64,000 nt of DNA from Symbiodinium kawagutii (lineage: Eukaryota; Sar; Dinophyceae; Suessiales; Symbiodiniaceae): the NCBI GenBank assembly GCA_009767595.1, contig VSDK01009485.1, forward strand, positions 36,805 through 100,804. The letters run 5' to 3'. Positions 31,641 through 41,293 of the stretch are shown here, piece after piece. The notes below the pieces were generated by a model. It was not told the DNA's origin. It saw nothing but the letters and a program-made list of their open reading frames with translations, and searched no databases. The translations under genes were made by a program, and so were the position numbers. The number at the start of each line of letters is the position of its first letter. The stretch's first letter is position 1.

Positions 31641-31641
31641 G
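31547..31641. repeat. (GAT)n trinucleotide microsatellite
   Basis: About 95 bp of gat repeats. On the + strand it reads gat, whereas the run at the same place upstream of RCC1 gene 1 reads atc, that is, the complementary strand. Confidence 0.95.
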
Positions 31642-31884
31642 TAACGAACATGATGAGAACCAGCTGGCCTGCTGTACATTGCCATGATCTTCATGGAAAT
31701 AATAGTCATCATCACCACCACCCTCATTCCTATGAAGTGTACATAGCTATGTCTGATGGCAAGCATGCCGTCAACCCTCGTACCCATATCTGCGGAGTTG
31801 ACAACCACAACGGTGTAACTTCGGGCTGCATCCGCGTTGCTGGGACCGGCTGCCATCCTTTCATCGCATTTCAAACTACCCGCC

Positions 31885-32036
31885 CGCCCATCCGTAGCAC
31901 TTATAGGCAGGGGCCAACCGGGCTTTGCCCNNNNNNNNNNNNNNNNNNNNNNNNNNNNNNNNNNNNNNNNNNNNNNNNNNNNNNNNNNNNNGCCAATCCG
32001 TAGCACTTATAGGCAGGGCCAACGCGTGCTTCGCCA
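31885..32036. repeat. Assembly gap (61 N) between direct repeats
   Basis: N at 31931-31991. On each side stands ATCCGTAGCACTTATAGGCA followed by ggg-ccaac and tttgccc/cttcgcc, so the gap probably hides further copies of a tandem repeat of about 45 bp or more. Confidence 0.8.
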
Positions 32037-32505
32037 AACATATGCCATTGCTTGTTTTAAACAGTTCAAGTCCATGTAGGTTAGTCGTATCTATCAGTTC
32101 TAGCTATTCAATGAGGGCGCTCCGGCAAAAAACTCCAGGTGAATACCATCGGATGGCCAGGCAGAATCATTGTTAACAATCATTGATAACAAACAATCAA
32201 TCATTGATAACAAACAACCAATTATTGATAAAAAGCAATCATTGATAACAAGCAGCTGGAAAAGCTGTCAATACCAATCAGTTTACCCTCCAGTGATCTA
32301 ACGTAGCTGCGTGGAAAAATTACAATTGTTCAAAGAAAAATCGTGGGAAGCCGATAATTGGTAGATTCCCTGTTAGATTTTGCTATTCTAGATTTCCAGA
32401 GGGTAATTAGGTAATTTACTACTGTTCATTAAGATTCTAATGTTCATGAGTTTCTGATTCATTGTGCCCCGCTTCTCATCTATAATGTCTACCCAGGATT
32501 AATAA
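32037..32505. other. AT-rich noncoding stretch
   Basis: Four copies of an 'aacaatcattgataacaa' word at 32165-32260, then a taccctccagtgatctaacg word shared with 20443 and 36400. No gene. Confidence 0.5.
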
Positions 32506-32509
32506 ACCT

Positions 32510-32590
32510 TTGGTTGATCAATAGGGGGTATCCCCTAAAAGGCTTGGTTTTCCAGTAAAATGGTAACCCCCCCCCCAATTAATCAACCTG
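32510..32590. mobile_element. Family F MITE-like element, copy F1
   Basis: Left end TTGGTTGATCAATAGGGGG and right end CCAATTAATCAACC are inverted relative to each other; the left 45 bp (through tatcccctaaaaggcttgg) recur at 60461. Noncoding. Confidence 0.55.
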
Positions 32591-33415
32591 GGGTTATTAA
32601 TCCTGGTTGCCCATTAATCAAGCATCATAATTCATCTGTTGTTCATCAAGCATCTCTCCAGCTTTCCCAGCTGTCCGCCTGTGGAATGGTTCCTGGCCAC
32701 GGTCAATCCATGCCTCGAAAGCGCGAAAAAAAAAAAACGCACCGGTCAACTGGGTGCTGAATCATCCGAAAAAATGACCATGCATAATGACCATGATAAT
32801 AACAATGGTTCACAATGATGGTTATAGTTGATCATGCTAAGTGCTTACCCTCTGGTAAAGGATTCCCTGCCAATGGTTAAAATCACACCACTTGGGAAAC
32901 CCGTTGTGTTTGCCAGCTATGGTGGATTCGTTCGAGCAACGGACTTCAGGGGATGGGTAGCCGCTAGCTGATACTACCAGATCTCATGAACAGCCACTCC
33001 TAGGGGCCGCTCCTGGCCCGTTTTCAAGGGATCACCCCCTCCCACCAGCCAGGATAATGGCTAAAGAGCTAGTCGCGCTTCTGGTCAGCAGCAATGGCTG
33101 CTTTTCAACAGTAGGAACGGCCGGGCACGGCTGGATGACCATCCCGCTGCTGGTAACTGCTTGGCACAAATGGTTTGTAACTACCATAAGTGGGTCATAT
33201 CATCTATAGATGGCTGATAATTAACCATGATTGCTGATCATCCAAACATAGAACAGCAACAACCATGGGGGTATCAGCTGATGATCTGCCTGGGGGTCCC
33301 CGTCATGACTTGAGAAACCCCCCCGCAAACGTCGTATCAATTCATTTGGTTTTACCTACCTACTTCTTTACCAACTTGCAGTCATGGTTGAATCAGTAGT
33401 TGAACTACCTGGGTA
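32591..33415. other. Mixed noncoding stretch
   Basis: Complex patches at 32650-32720 and 33000-33130 (ctcctggcccgttttcaaggg) alternate with simple repeats; frames here are short and unconvincing. The 'gctcctggcc' patch recurs at 37020. Confidence 0.4.
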
Positions 33416-33519
33416 CTACCAGCTACTGCCACACCTTCCATGGTTTACCTGATTTGGCCATGGCGTTGGTAGCTGGTGAAGAACCATTTCCCCATTGCCA
33501 GCGGCAGTAACCATAGTCA

Positions 33520-33603
33520 CCATGGCGCGTCTGCATTCGGACCGTCATGCTCCATTTGTAGCCAAGCTAGTATCCATTCTGCTGACCCTTGTTGACCATT
33601 GGC
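33520..33603 (-). CDS. Candidate exon, strand uncertain, possible PAS strand
   Basis: The - frame reads QGSAEWILAWLQMEHDGPNA, which resembles the last PAS strand (pattern GEEhWhLhGhQxDV) of dinoflagellate LOV-type proteins. A + frame reading MARLHSDRHAPFVAKLVSIL is equally open. Position downstream of the PAS exons on the - strand favours the first reading. Confidence 0.3.
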
Positions 33604-33629
33604 ATTAATCATCCCTAACCACTAGTTAA

Positions 33630-34305
33630 CCACTGGTATTAGCATGATTATAACCAAAAGTAAAGATGTGTTCAAGAAAAAGGCAGCCCTTGACTTAGAA
33701 AGGCTGGATCGGCAAAGCCCAGCTTAGAGAAAAAATGCTAAAAAGAACGCATTAGGGGGTAATCTTGAAGCCCTTGGTCATCCAAATGAAGTTGTTTATT
33801 GGTCCTCCCCAGGAAATGCATCGGGATCTGAAGGGTCCATCCTTAATGGTGTATTCGTTGCCAATTACTCTAACGGATTAGCACAAAGAACATGTCAACT
33901 TGCAACGAATTATGAAACGGTAATTGGCAAATTTATTGTTGCGTCGAATTCGTTCTCAACTTGAGAATCTCTGGGTATTGATTGGCACAATCTGAACTTG
34001 CTACGAATTCGTTCTCAACTTCGGCCCATGGATTATTTCTTGTCAATTGCACTTTTTGATTTACAAGACTTAAATCATCTTCAATCCCCATCCTTCAGCC
34101 AATAGTTAATTGTTCATTGCGGAAACTGTTTGGCAACAACAAAATCAATCGAAAATCCCTATGTGAATTCTCTGAGGGGTCCTTAGTTGACAAAGGGGGT
34201 TGTTAATACAATGATGATAACATTGATGATCAATAATCAATAATCAAAAATCAATGATCAATATATAACCGGAAAATTGTGATACATGACCAAACCAAGA
34301 CTTTT
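33630..34305. other. Noncoding stretch with an 18-bp direct repeat
   Basis: CGAATTCGTTCTCAACTT occurs at 33945-33962 and 34004-34021, 59 bp apart, in otherwise unique sequence. No supported gene. Confidence 0.5.
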
Positions 34306-34395
34306 CAGGTTTGTGGTTTCAACTGCAAAACATTGATCAACCAACCATCCCAAATTCCTTGGCAAAAATGAGAAGGCGTTTCAAACACCAACTAG
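34306..34395. mobile_element. Family A MITE-like element, decayed copy
   Basis: Starts caggtttgtggtttcaac, has gatcaaccaacca in the core and ends gtttcaaacaccaactag. Diverged. Confidence 0.55.
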
Positions 34396-34982
34396 TGGTT
34401 GTGTAACCACTATTGTTGGTGATTATCCCCTATTATTGGCCCTTTTAATAAAATGTAGTATTATACAGGGGATGCTGTTTACATTCATGGAATTTGACAA
34501 TGGCCGACCATGATTACATTAACTATTTTCTATTATTATCATACCCTTTCAATCCCCTGCTATTTGGCCCTTAGATATTGTTAGTTATTATCCCCTGCTA
34601 TTAACCCTTAAAAACCAACAATATACAAACCATGGTAAATACAAATATTGGAACCATGGCTAATAATTAATAGGGGATAATCATAACCCTTTTATAATAT
34701 CATCCCAAAAATAACCCTTAAATAACCGTTATTGTTCCTAATCCCCTGGAAACCATGGTACATACGCATGGAATTCTGCACCGTTTGCCGCGTGAACCTT
34801 GGGTCTCCCAGACAAGTCCAAGAGGTTCAAAAACAGCTCCCCGGACCTCAGGATGCATGAAAAACGAGTCTCACATGAACAACCACCGAACCATTGGGAA
34901 TGGTTAAACAATGATTGAGTAGTGGATGATAATGGTGGATAATGGCTGATATAGTGCTTACACTGTCAGAAATTATAATTTT
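34396..34982. other. AC-rich noncoding stretch
   Basis: Repeats of 'attatcccctattattaaccc' similar to family H. A short complex patch at 34760-34860 (gcaccgtttgccgcgtgaacc) could be an exon but has no supported frame. Confidence 0.45.
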
Positions 34983-35084
34983 CTGGTTCATGGTTTGAAC
35001 TTCGGCATGAAAAATATGCTTGTCAACCAATCATTTGTTAATGACCACTAGGGAAAATCCAGAATCTTCGAAACCACCGACCAG
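34983..35084. mobile_element. Family A MITE-like element, copy A7
   Basis: Starts CTGGTTCATGGTTTGAAC and ends TCGAAACCACCGACCAG, with TTTT on both sides as a possible 4-bp duplication. Confidence 0.75.
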
Positions 35085-35338
35085 TTTTATAGATTATAAC
35101 CCATATTTGAGAGGAGAAAAAAGCTATCTACCTTTCTTTGCGTTCTGAAGACACATCGCAACCATTACTTACTGCAACCACTACAATGGAGAAATAGGGT
35201 GAATATCACCATTTCTTAACCATCGATTAAAGATTACTTACTGGTGAGAATCATTAATATCCATCAATTAACCACTATCTAATCTAAGCATCAGTTGACC
35301 ACTCTGCTAAACCATTGGATAATTCATCTTGGCGGCTC

Positions 35339-35396
35339 TTGGATCCCCAAAAACCTAAAAACCCAAGGGAGTAGATGTAAGCCACCCAAACAAGCT
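35339..35396. repeat. Family E repeat, 3' part only
   Basis: aaaaacccaagggagtagatgtaagccacccaa matches the last half of copies E2-E4. Truncated at the left. Confidence 0.5.
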
Positions 35397-35399
35397 GGG

Positions 35400-35530
35400 C
35401 TGGTGATCACTAGTACATTTCAGCGCTGGTTCAACTGCTCTGGCCAGGCTGAGCGCTGAGGATTGGATGTGCTGTGCCAGGGTCACCATTGAGGTCACAG
35501 GGGAGGGCACCAGATTTCTTTGTTTTAATG
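35400..35530 (-). CDS. Candidate exon, helical segment
   Basis: The - frame reads RNLVPSPVTSMVTLAQHIQS then SALSLARAVEPALKC, with an amphipathic, Ala/Leu-rich pattern, open only across the complex island. It is on the strand of the PAS exons. No domain recognised. Confidence 0.4.
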
Positions 35531-35534
35531 TTAT

Positions 35535-36287
35535 CGGCTTAACATAGGGGTTGCAACCATTCACCATGATTAGCCACTGGGGATGAAAACCAACAATATA
35601 TAAACCAATGGGTGATTTGTAAATTTTGGGACCTAAAAATCACCCTGCGTGACCATCTAAAGAAAACTCTCTGGGAATGATTTAGGGGTCCCATGTCTTC
35701 TTTTCTGAACCATCTCACTTTGATAATTTCTCGCCTCAACTAGTACGTCGTGTACATTCCACGATATGTGTTGGATATTTTGTATACCAAATCATCTTGA
35801 TTTTGGTATTCACTTTGCACATGTGTGGTGCACCATTGTCAATCGGTATGATCTTTCCCAAATGTCACATGTTTGTTTTTAATGTACTATGTTTGAAGAA
35901 TATAATGTCACATACTGTACATCAATCATATCACTATATAATCAAATATGCTTAATTCATCATGGTACCAAACTTTGGGGAATATATGTGCAATATGCAC
36001 ATGGATTCCTATAGTATTTGCAAAATATCCCTATAATCATAAAACTCACATATAACATATTCATATTAATAACAATATAAACTGTCATCAACTATACTGT
36101 ATATACAGTTATGATCAGTTATGCATGATTCATTCAACATGATTCTATGTGCAAATCAACTCGTTTCAGGCCCCAAATAGCTGGTCGCGAAGGTCATTGT
36201 CTTTCTGTCTTCTCGCGTTCAAACTGGGCTTGTCCACGTCCATGCTGGTAACTACAATCACCATCCAAGTTCATAACCAGTACATAC
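35535..36287. other. AT-rich noncoding stretch
   Basis: From 35750 to 36150 the sequence is unusually A+T-rich and not built from the usual simple words; it has repeated 'tatgtgcaatatgcacatgg' and 'tgtatatacagtta' palindromic words. No gene. Confidence 0.45.
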
Positions 36288-36389
36288 GGTGGTTTCTCAA
36301 AATAGGGGACCCCAAAAAAATGGTTGGTTTATTACCATAAATGACTATTAATGGATGACTTAGGGGTACCCCTATTTTGAGAAACCACC
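36288..36389. mobile_element. Family C MITE-like element, copy C4 (perfect ends)
   Basis: Terminal inverted repeats are perfect for 21 bp (left begins GGTGGTTTCTCAAAATAGGG; right is its complement). Total 102 bp. Best preserved C copy, so probably the most recent. No clear target duplication. Confidence 0.85.
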
Positions 36390-36399
36390 ATTCCAGTAC

Positions 36400-36700
36400 C
36401 CTCTGGTGATCTAACGTAGCAACAGAAAACCCCACCTTTCATTGCTGGTGTCCAACTGGGTTTCTCTGTGAAATTGTATGAGTTTCCAGCAAGGATCATC
36501 AGTGTATAGGTTGGTTATCCTGATTATCCACCATAATTACTCACTACTCATTAACCACCATTACTTAACCAAAAAAAACAATCATTTAAGAAAAAATCCA
36601 TGATTAACCACTCATCACTCACAGGAAATCCCATGCTTCGCCACCATGGGAAGCCACCCTTGGGAAAGCGCATTGACCACTGGGAGTCACCACGGCGAAA
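36400..36700. other. Intron-like stretch
   Basis: AC-rich simple sequence, starting with a taccctctggtgatctaacgtagc word shared with 32282. Open frames at 36551-36700 extend the island at 36705 but lack motifs. Confidence 0.4.
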
Positions 36701-36704
36701 CCAC

Positions 36705-36776
36705 CGTTCCGTGCCCCCGAACTTGCGGCGGTTCTCCAGGACCCCAGTGAAGGGCTCGCCCGTTGTGACGGCTCTC
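36705..36776 (-). CDS. PAS/LOV-domain exon (strands after the Cys helix)
   Basis: Acceptor ccgcag, then AVTTGEPFTGVLENRRKFGG and a GT donor (aacg|gtggtt). TGEPFTGVLENRRK matches the PAS/LOV strand that in dinoflagellate and plant LOV proteins reads TGxPFxxxLxNxRKxG and follows the NCRFL helix. Its place next in order, on the same strand as 37315-37420, supports one split domain. Other frames of the island are also open, so the reading rests on the motif. Confidence 0.6.
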
Positions 36777-37107
36777 CTGCGGCCAGGGGGCCAGGCTTCG
36801 CCCGAGATTTCCATGAAGCTATCAATGTCAAAGGTCAAACCCACCTTTTGAGTTGATAAATGCTATCATCCCTGGCTGGCTGGTGGTTGAACCGCCCCGC
36901 TGTAACCATGGCTCATTAGTGGTTCAGAATGGTTCGTAATCTCCAATATCACCTTTTTCGTTGCTGAATCTTAACTCCGTTAACTCCTACCGTTTGGTCA
37001 AGGCCCATTCCTGGGGACTGCTCCTGGCCTCGCTCCCAAGTATTAAAGGGCCAGAACAACATACCCCGGCTCCAAGCACCTCCCTCCCAACCACCAACCG
37101 ATCATGA

Positions 37108-37214
37108 CTGGTTGTTGTTTTCAAGCCCTCTCAAAAATATGCGCAAGTCAATCAACCATCTCTAAGTCACTGATGAACATGAAACAAACACATGTCAATC
37201 AAACCACCAACAAG
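37108..37214. mobile_element. Family A MITE-like element, copy A8
   Basis: Starts CTGGTTGTTGTTTTCAAG and ends TCAAACCACCAACAAG. Complete but diverged. Confidence 0.65.
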
Positions 37215-37314
37215 TAGTTAACCTTTTTTTGTTGATTCATATTGACCTATCATCATCCATCCCCAATGACTCAGGATGCTCCCAAATCAACCAACAGCGC
37301 GAAGCGCAGCGCTT

Positions 37315-37420
37315 CTTGAGGTCGATCCTGAGTCTCAGCAGGTCCCCGGAATTCACATCGCAACCGGCATTGAGAAAGCGGCAATTCTTTCCTCGCGGCC
37401 GGGCGCGGTCCCACCCCACC
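37315..37420 (-). CDS. LOV-domain exon with NCRFLN photo-Cys motif
   Basis: The - frame reads GKNCRFLNAGCDVNSGDLLR followed by LRIDLKKR. GxNCRFLQ is the hallmark of LOV (flavin-binding PAS) domains, where the Cys forms the light-induced adduct. Here the Cys is kept and the following Gln is Asn. The helix with DLLRLR is as expected after it. Adjacent exons at 40630-40720 and 36705-36776 carry the parts before and after. I infer a LOV-like sensor domain; whether it binds flavin cannot be seen. Confidence 0.7.
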
Positions 37421-37467
37421 TGATTGGATCTTGGTTCGGAGCTGAATTGTCAATCTGGGGATCATTG

Positions 37468-37585
37468 ATCTTAGCGGCGCAACTAGATCGCTAAAAGTCT
37501 CACATTTAGTGGCTATATAAGGTTCATGATTATCCCAAAATGCTGATAAAGCTGGGGTAGTAGCTGTAATCCACCCAGTCATGGA
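37468..37585 (+). repeat. Family E short interspersed repeat, copy E3
   Basis: Contains ctagatcgctaaaagtctca, atttagtggctatataagg, tatcccaaaatgctgataaag and gtagctgtaatccacccag. Same orientation as E1, E2 and E4. Confidence 0.7.
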
Positions 37586-37767
37586 TTCAGAAGGGATCTC
37601 CTGGTCTATACAATCATCCTACTATCCTACGATCGACAATCCCTTAATGGTAGATCCATCCCAACAGGCCAAAACAGCTGGTCATTTTGATGGGTCAATT
37701 CGTTGGTAAATATACGGAGCATTTACAGCTGCAGCACTCATGGAATTGAGAACTTGACTACAATCTG

Positions 37768-37868
37768 AAAACCATCTGAAGTTCCCAAGCCATGGGGGTA
37801 CAAGCACCACAAAGATGGATGGCTCATACTGAATGATTTGGGAGTTCCCCAATTTTGAGACTCCACTA
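37768..37868. mobile_element. Family C MITE-like element, decayed copy
   Basis: Left side ctgaagttcccaagccatggg, right side ttccccaattttgagactccac, matching C ends. The same 'agccatggggg' variant occurs in the long copy at 38728. Confidence 0.55.
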
Positions 37869-37869
37869 C

Positions 37870-38727
37870 TGTATATCATCGTTAAGCATCACCAGCTGAA
37901 TGATGAGCGATGGTCGTAGGTTGATCCCCACGACAGACCATCACCACTGCTGTGATGACCAGCGCCCCAGCAGCGACGCTGCTAACCCAACTGAGCTCTC
38001 AGACCCAGGATCTCTGAACGGTTGTAACCTGGCAGGATCTGGGAAGGAATCAGCTCATGACTCATGAATTCCAAGGTGTTTTTGATGGTTGACAGTGGTG
38101 GTGAATTCCTGAGCACTGGTGAATTGCTGGTTAAGAGTGGTTGATGATGGTAATACTGACTGGATTCCTGCTAGTTATTAATTCAATGGTTGATTGTGCG
38201 AAATTACAGTGCTGATGGCTAAGGATCGCAAATCATGGTCTGTACTCATTCATTATAGAAACTAGGTTTGTTTGTCCAATAAATGCTGCAGCCAAAACTG
38301 GCGGTTTTCTTGCCAAGATTTTCAGTTATTGGATTCCTAGCAGGTACCGCCATAGACACGGACAAACCCAGACAAACCAACAACAAATCAAGCACTAAGC
38401 AAGAAATCTTCTCCCACCCGCGGGGCATCGGACCGAAACGCAGTGGTATCTTGCCATGTCACAACGGTTGTGATTCGTAAGGATTCCCCCGTTGTGTGTC
38501 ATCACAAGCCATAACAAACAAGTCAATGTGACCCAACCAAACCCTACCCTTCTATAGTAGGAACGCAAGTATTGCCAGTGATTTCTTTAGGTCTTAAATA
38601 GGGAACTGGGAAGGGCAGGGAAAAACATTTGACCAAGCACATCTCCTGAGTAAACAAAAACCAGCGGAACTCCAATACATTGCCCTATGACAACCATGGT
38701 TGAAAGTGAGTCCAGTCAGACCGATGT
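37870..38727. other. Mixed stretch, no supported gene
   Basis: A complex block at 38280-38480 is open on both strands (60-65 codons). The - frame has a hydrophobic run (CLVLDLLLVCLGLSVSMAVP) that would look like a membrane segment, but there is no independent support. The rest is simple repeat or unique noncoding sequence. Confidence 0.35.
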
Positions 38728-38919
38728 GGTGGTTTCTGAAGCCATGGGGGAACCCCAAGTTGTTATGGTTGGTTTATTCATGATAAACGATGGTTTCATG
38801 ATAGGAATGTTGTCAGAAAATAATAGTGGATTACTGAATCACCAACTATAATGGCTGGTTTCTATTACTCTATAAACGGCCAATAGGCTGGATTTGGGGG
38901 GGCCTATATTGAGAAACAC
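38728..38919. mobile_element. Long family C variant
   Basis: Starts GGTGGTTTCTGAAGCCATGG and ends CCTATATTGAGAAACAC, about 190 bp; the middle is about 90 bp longer than other C copies and may contain another insertion. Confidence 0.55.
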
Positions 38920-39118
38920 GCATACATATGTGTTGTTTCAGCTTCAATTACGTTTGCTGTTTCAGTTCAGGAAGTTCGAAGAGAAGATCACTTGTGCTTG
39001 ATTCTCCCTGTCATGTGGTGGTTCATCAAAATTCCTTGTTCCGCAAATAACAATCTTCGCGTAAAGGACCTTTGCATAACAACAATGTACTAACAAAATC
39101 ACATCACCCCTTGAGACG

Positions 39119-39300
39119 TCAGCTCCCTTGAAACTGGTGACCAAGCTCATGGTGGGTGCTGGGCCCCCGTGGTTGCTGAACCCCGTGGTCGGTATGACGC
39201 TGCCTATGCATCAGCCTGCAAATGTCAGAAACCAGCTCAGCATTGGCCCGAAAAGTACCAAGTTGTAGGTTGAGGTAATCAGCACAGGGTTTTTTTCCTA
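39119..39300 (-). CDS. Candidate exon, unknown protein
   Basis: The - frame reads LGTFRANAELVSDICRLMHR and QRHTDHGVQQPRGPSTHHEL. Complex sequence flanked by simple DNA, on the strand of the PAS exons, between two of them. No domain recognised. Confidence 0.35.
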
Positions 39301-39420
39301 GGCTGGTTTTTCCCTCCATGATTCCAAGAGGGATGGTTTGTCTTAAAGTGATATTTGGTAATCAGCACTATCATAGTTGTACGGTTTATTTCCCAGAAAC
39401 AGCAAGAAAATTGTATATAT

Positions 39421-39520
39421 CTGGTTGGTGGATTCAAGCCCATTGAACAATAATGTTAGTCACCCAATCATGTGTTGATAATCACTAGGGAAAATATAAT
39501 ATGATAAAAACACCAAGCAG
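39421..39520. mobile_element. Family A MITE-like element, copy A9
   Basis: Starts CTGGTTGGTGGATTCAAG and ends AAACACCAAGCAG, with the usual core including cactagggaaaat. Confidence 0.75.
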
Positions 39521-39699
39521 GCAGGTATGGTTCTGTGAGCCTATGTATATAGTTCTTGAACCTCCTATGATGGCCTGAATCGGGGGTGGTAAAGACTCTG
39601 TGCCCAAACATTTAGGTCGAATGCTCGCAACTGGTTGCTACATGGCTATAGGAGTTATATAGTTCATTTACCTTCAGGGGGTAGTTACCATATTTTTTT

Positions 39700-39860
39700 T
39701 GCCGCTAGCCGCGCACATCCAAGTGAGAACATGTCCAGTTTGGCTCGGGAATTCCCGATGGCTCTGGATGCCACGTGTTAGCTGATGGGGATCCGATCTG
39801 GAACTAGGCGGATTGCCACATCCCCGTGGATACAGTGAGGTAGAGCATCTAGGTTCAATA
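39700..39860. other. Complex island, possible exon
   Basis: A + frame reads ASRAHPSENMSSLAREFPMA; the - strand is also open (SSRSDPHQLTRGIQSHREF). Neither has a motif. Confidence 0.25.
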
Positions 39861-39952
39861 TCATGAGCGAGTATGGGGTTGGGACTGACCATCCCGCAAC
39901 AGCTACGATGGCGAAGCCAAAACCATTTAGCAAATCAATGGGGTACCTACTA

Positions 39953-40081
39953 CAAGGTGGGCCTAACCAGCTACAAGTTGGGTTGTAACGAGGGCAACTA
40001 CCACTTATGGTAGATATAACTATATATATATATAGTTGAATAGCCTTATAAACCAAATTATAACTAGGGGGACCCATCTTG
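39953..40081. mobile_element. Family D MITE-like element, copy D2
   Basis: Starts CAAGGTGGGCCTAACC after TA and ends GGGGGACCCATCTTG; the right-hand TA has become TG. (AT)n core as in D1. 129 bp. Confidence 0.7.
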
Positions 40082-40600
40082 TGATCATCCAAATCATCCA
40101 ATAATAGCAACTCTGGACAGGGAAAACAAGGGTGAATGATGGTGACATCGGTCTATCCAGATCAAGTGGTACCTAACCATCCAATAACAGCTAGCGTTGA
40201 TAGGGAATCTGCCAGTTTTTGGGCTACACCATTCTTGGACAAACCCATATGAGCATCATATGAATCATTCCAAGCCTCTCGAATCATCATCCCAATTAAA
40301 CACCAGCTCCCCGCAGAAACCTTCGAATCATCTAGCTGTCCGCAAGAATGGCATGAATGATCTCGCCGATTTGTGGATGGCCTATGAATAATCTAGGAAA
40401 AGAACATCATCTAGGGGACAGAACTCTTGTCTTTGACCGAGTTTGGGAGATCCACATTGACAACCCACCCAGATTTCATGAAAAAAACAGGTGGTTCATG
40501 ACTACCATGTGGTTAGGACTCCTGGTAGCTCCAACTGGCTATCCCATTTAAGGGCAGCCGGGCAGGATATGCCTGGCTGCAGCTCCCTCCCAACCACCAG
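40082..40600. other. Noncoding stretch
   Basis: Complex sequence without a convincing frame: the + frames at 40197-40391 and 40357-40551 overlap and lack motifs. 40555-40610 shares 'gctccctcccaaccaccarccg' with 37075-37100. Confidence 0.35.
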
Positions 40601-40629
40601 CCCGTTGGGGACTTCGCCATAGGCGGCAC

Positions 40630-40720
40630 CTGTCATGGTCTCAAACTGATCTGAGACAGCGATGAGGTAGGCATCCTGGCTCCTGGCAGTGAGATTGCTG
40701 CACAGGCCTGGGCCACCTCT
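40630..40720 (-). CDS. PAS/LOV-domain exon (first strands)
   Basis: Acceptor catgcag, then RGGPGLCSNLTARSQDAYLI and AVSDQFETMTG, ending at a GT donor (acag|gtgccg), 91 nt. The segment hhhAVSDxFExMTG is the start of a PAS domain, where LOV proteins read (V)YVSxxFxxLTGY. It directly precedes, on the same strand, the NCRFLN exon 3.2 kb away. A short exon for the linker (YxxxEVxG) should lie between them; I did not find it. Confidence 0.6.
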
Positions 40721-40739
40721 CTGCATGCAACAAGGGTTT

Positions 40740-41290
40740 TTGGTACCGAACCAACTTAAGGCAATGTCAAGTGGCCATGATTTGTGAAAATGATTTGCCT
40801 TTGTAGATCTTTGAAGATCACTTTCAAGAGCCTGTTTAGGTAAATATGGACTGGTATGGACTGGTTATGTATTAACTAGCCCTTGAACCATGATTTTTGT
40901 CACGTGCGTGGCTAGTTGAACAAAGGGCAAAGGCACATATGTATAATTTGTAAAGTAAACACACACACACACACACTTTGTTGATGATGGCCCAAGTGAG
41001 TTATTTGCCAGTTCATGACTGGAAATGGATGGTAATGGTGGCGTATGACGTTTATTGACGGTTCAAAATCCAGTGAACATTGGTCAATGATGGTCAACAA
41101 TGGCCAGGTCTGAAATAGTGGATGATGATGGACACTCTGTCGAACTACCCCCGGAGAGTAGTGGACCTGCCAGGACTTTCAAGATGCAGCAAAGCCTTTT
41201 TTTGACTCAATCAGAGGGCTCTTCGTTGCTTTGTTGGTAATTAATGATTTGGGTGACCAGAAAACACCCCAAAACAAATCATCACAAGTA
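40740..41290. other. Noncoding stretch with (CA)n
   Basis: (CA)n at about 40958-40976, otherwise simple GT-rich words and unique sequence. 41160-41290 is the 3' flank of RCC1 gene 3, which does not resemble that of genes 1 and 2. Confidence 0.5.
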
Positions 41291-41293
41291 GAG

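Noticed and set aside
31460-32006. Poly-His, poly-Met and poly-Ile frames near the gap
   Set aside because: Products of the (GAT)n run, partly passing through N bases.
40958-40976. Regulatory or CRISPR-like meaning of short regular repeats
   Set aside because: These are plain dinucleotide or trinucleotide microsatellites; no conserved repeat with unique spacers of equal length exists in the window.
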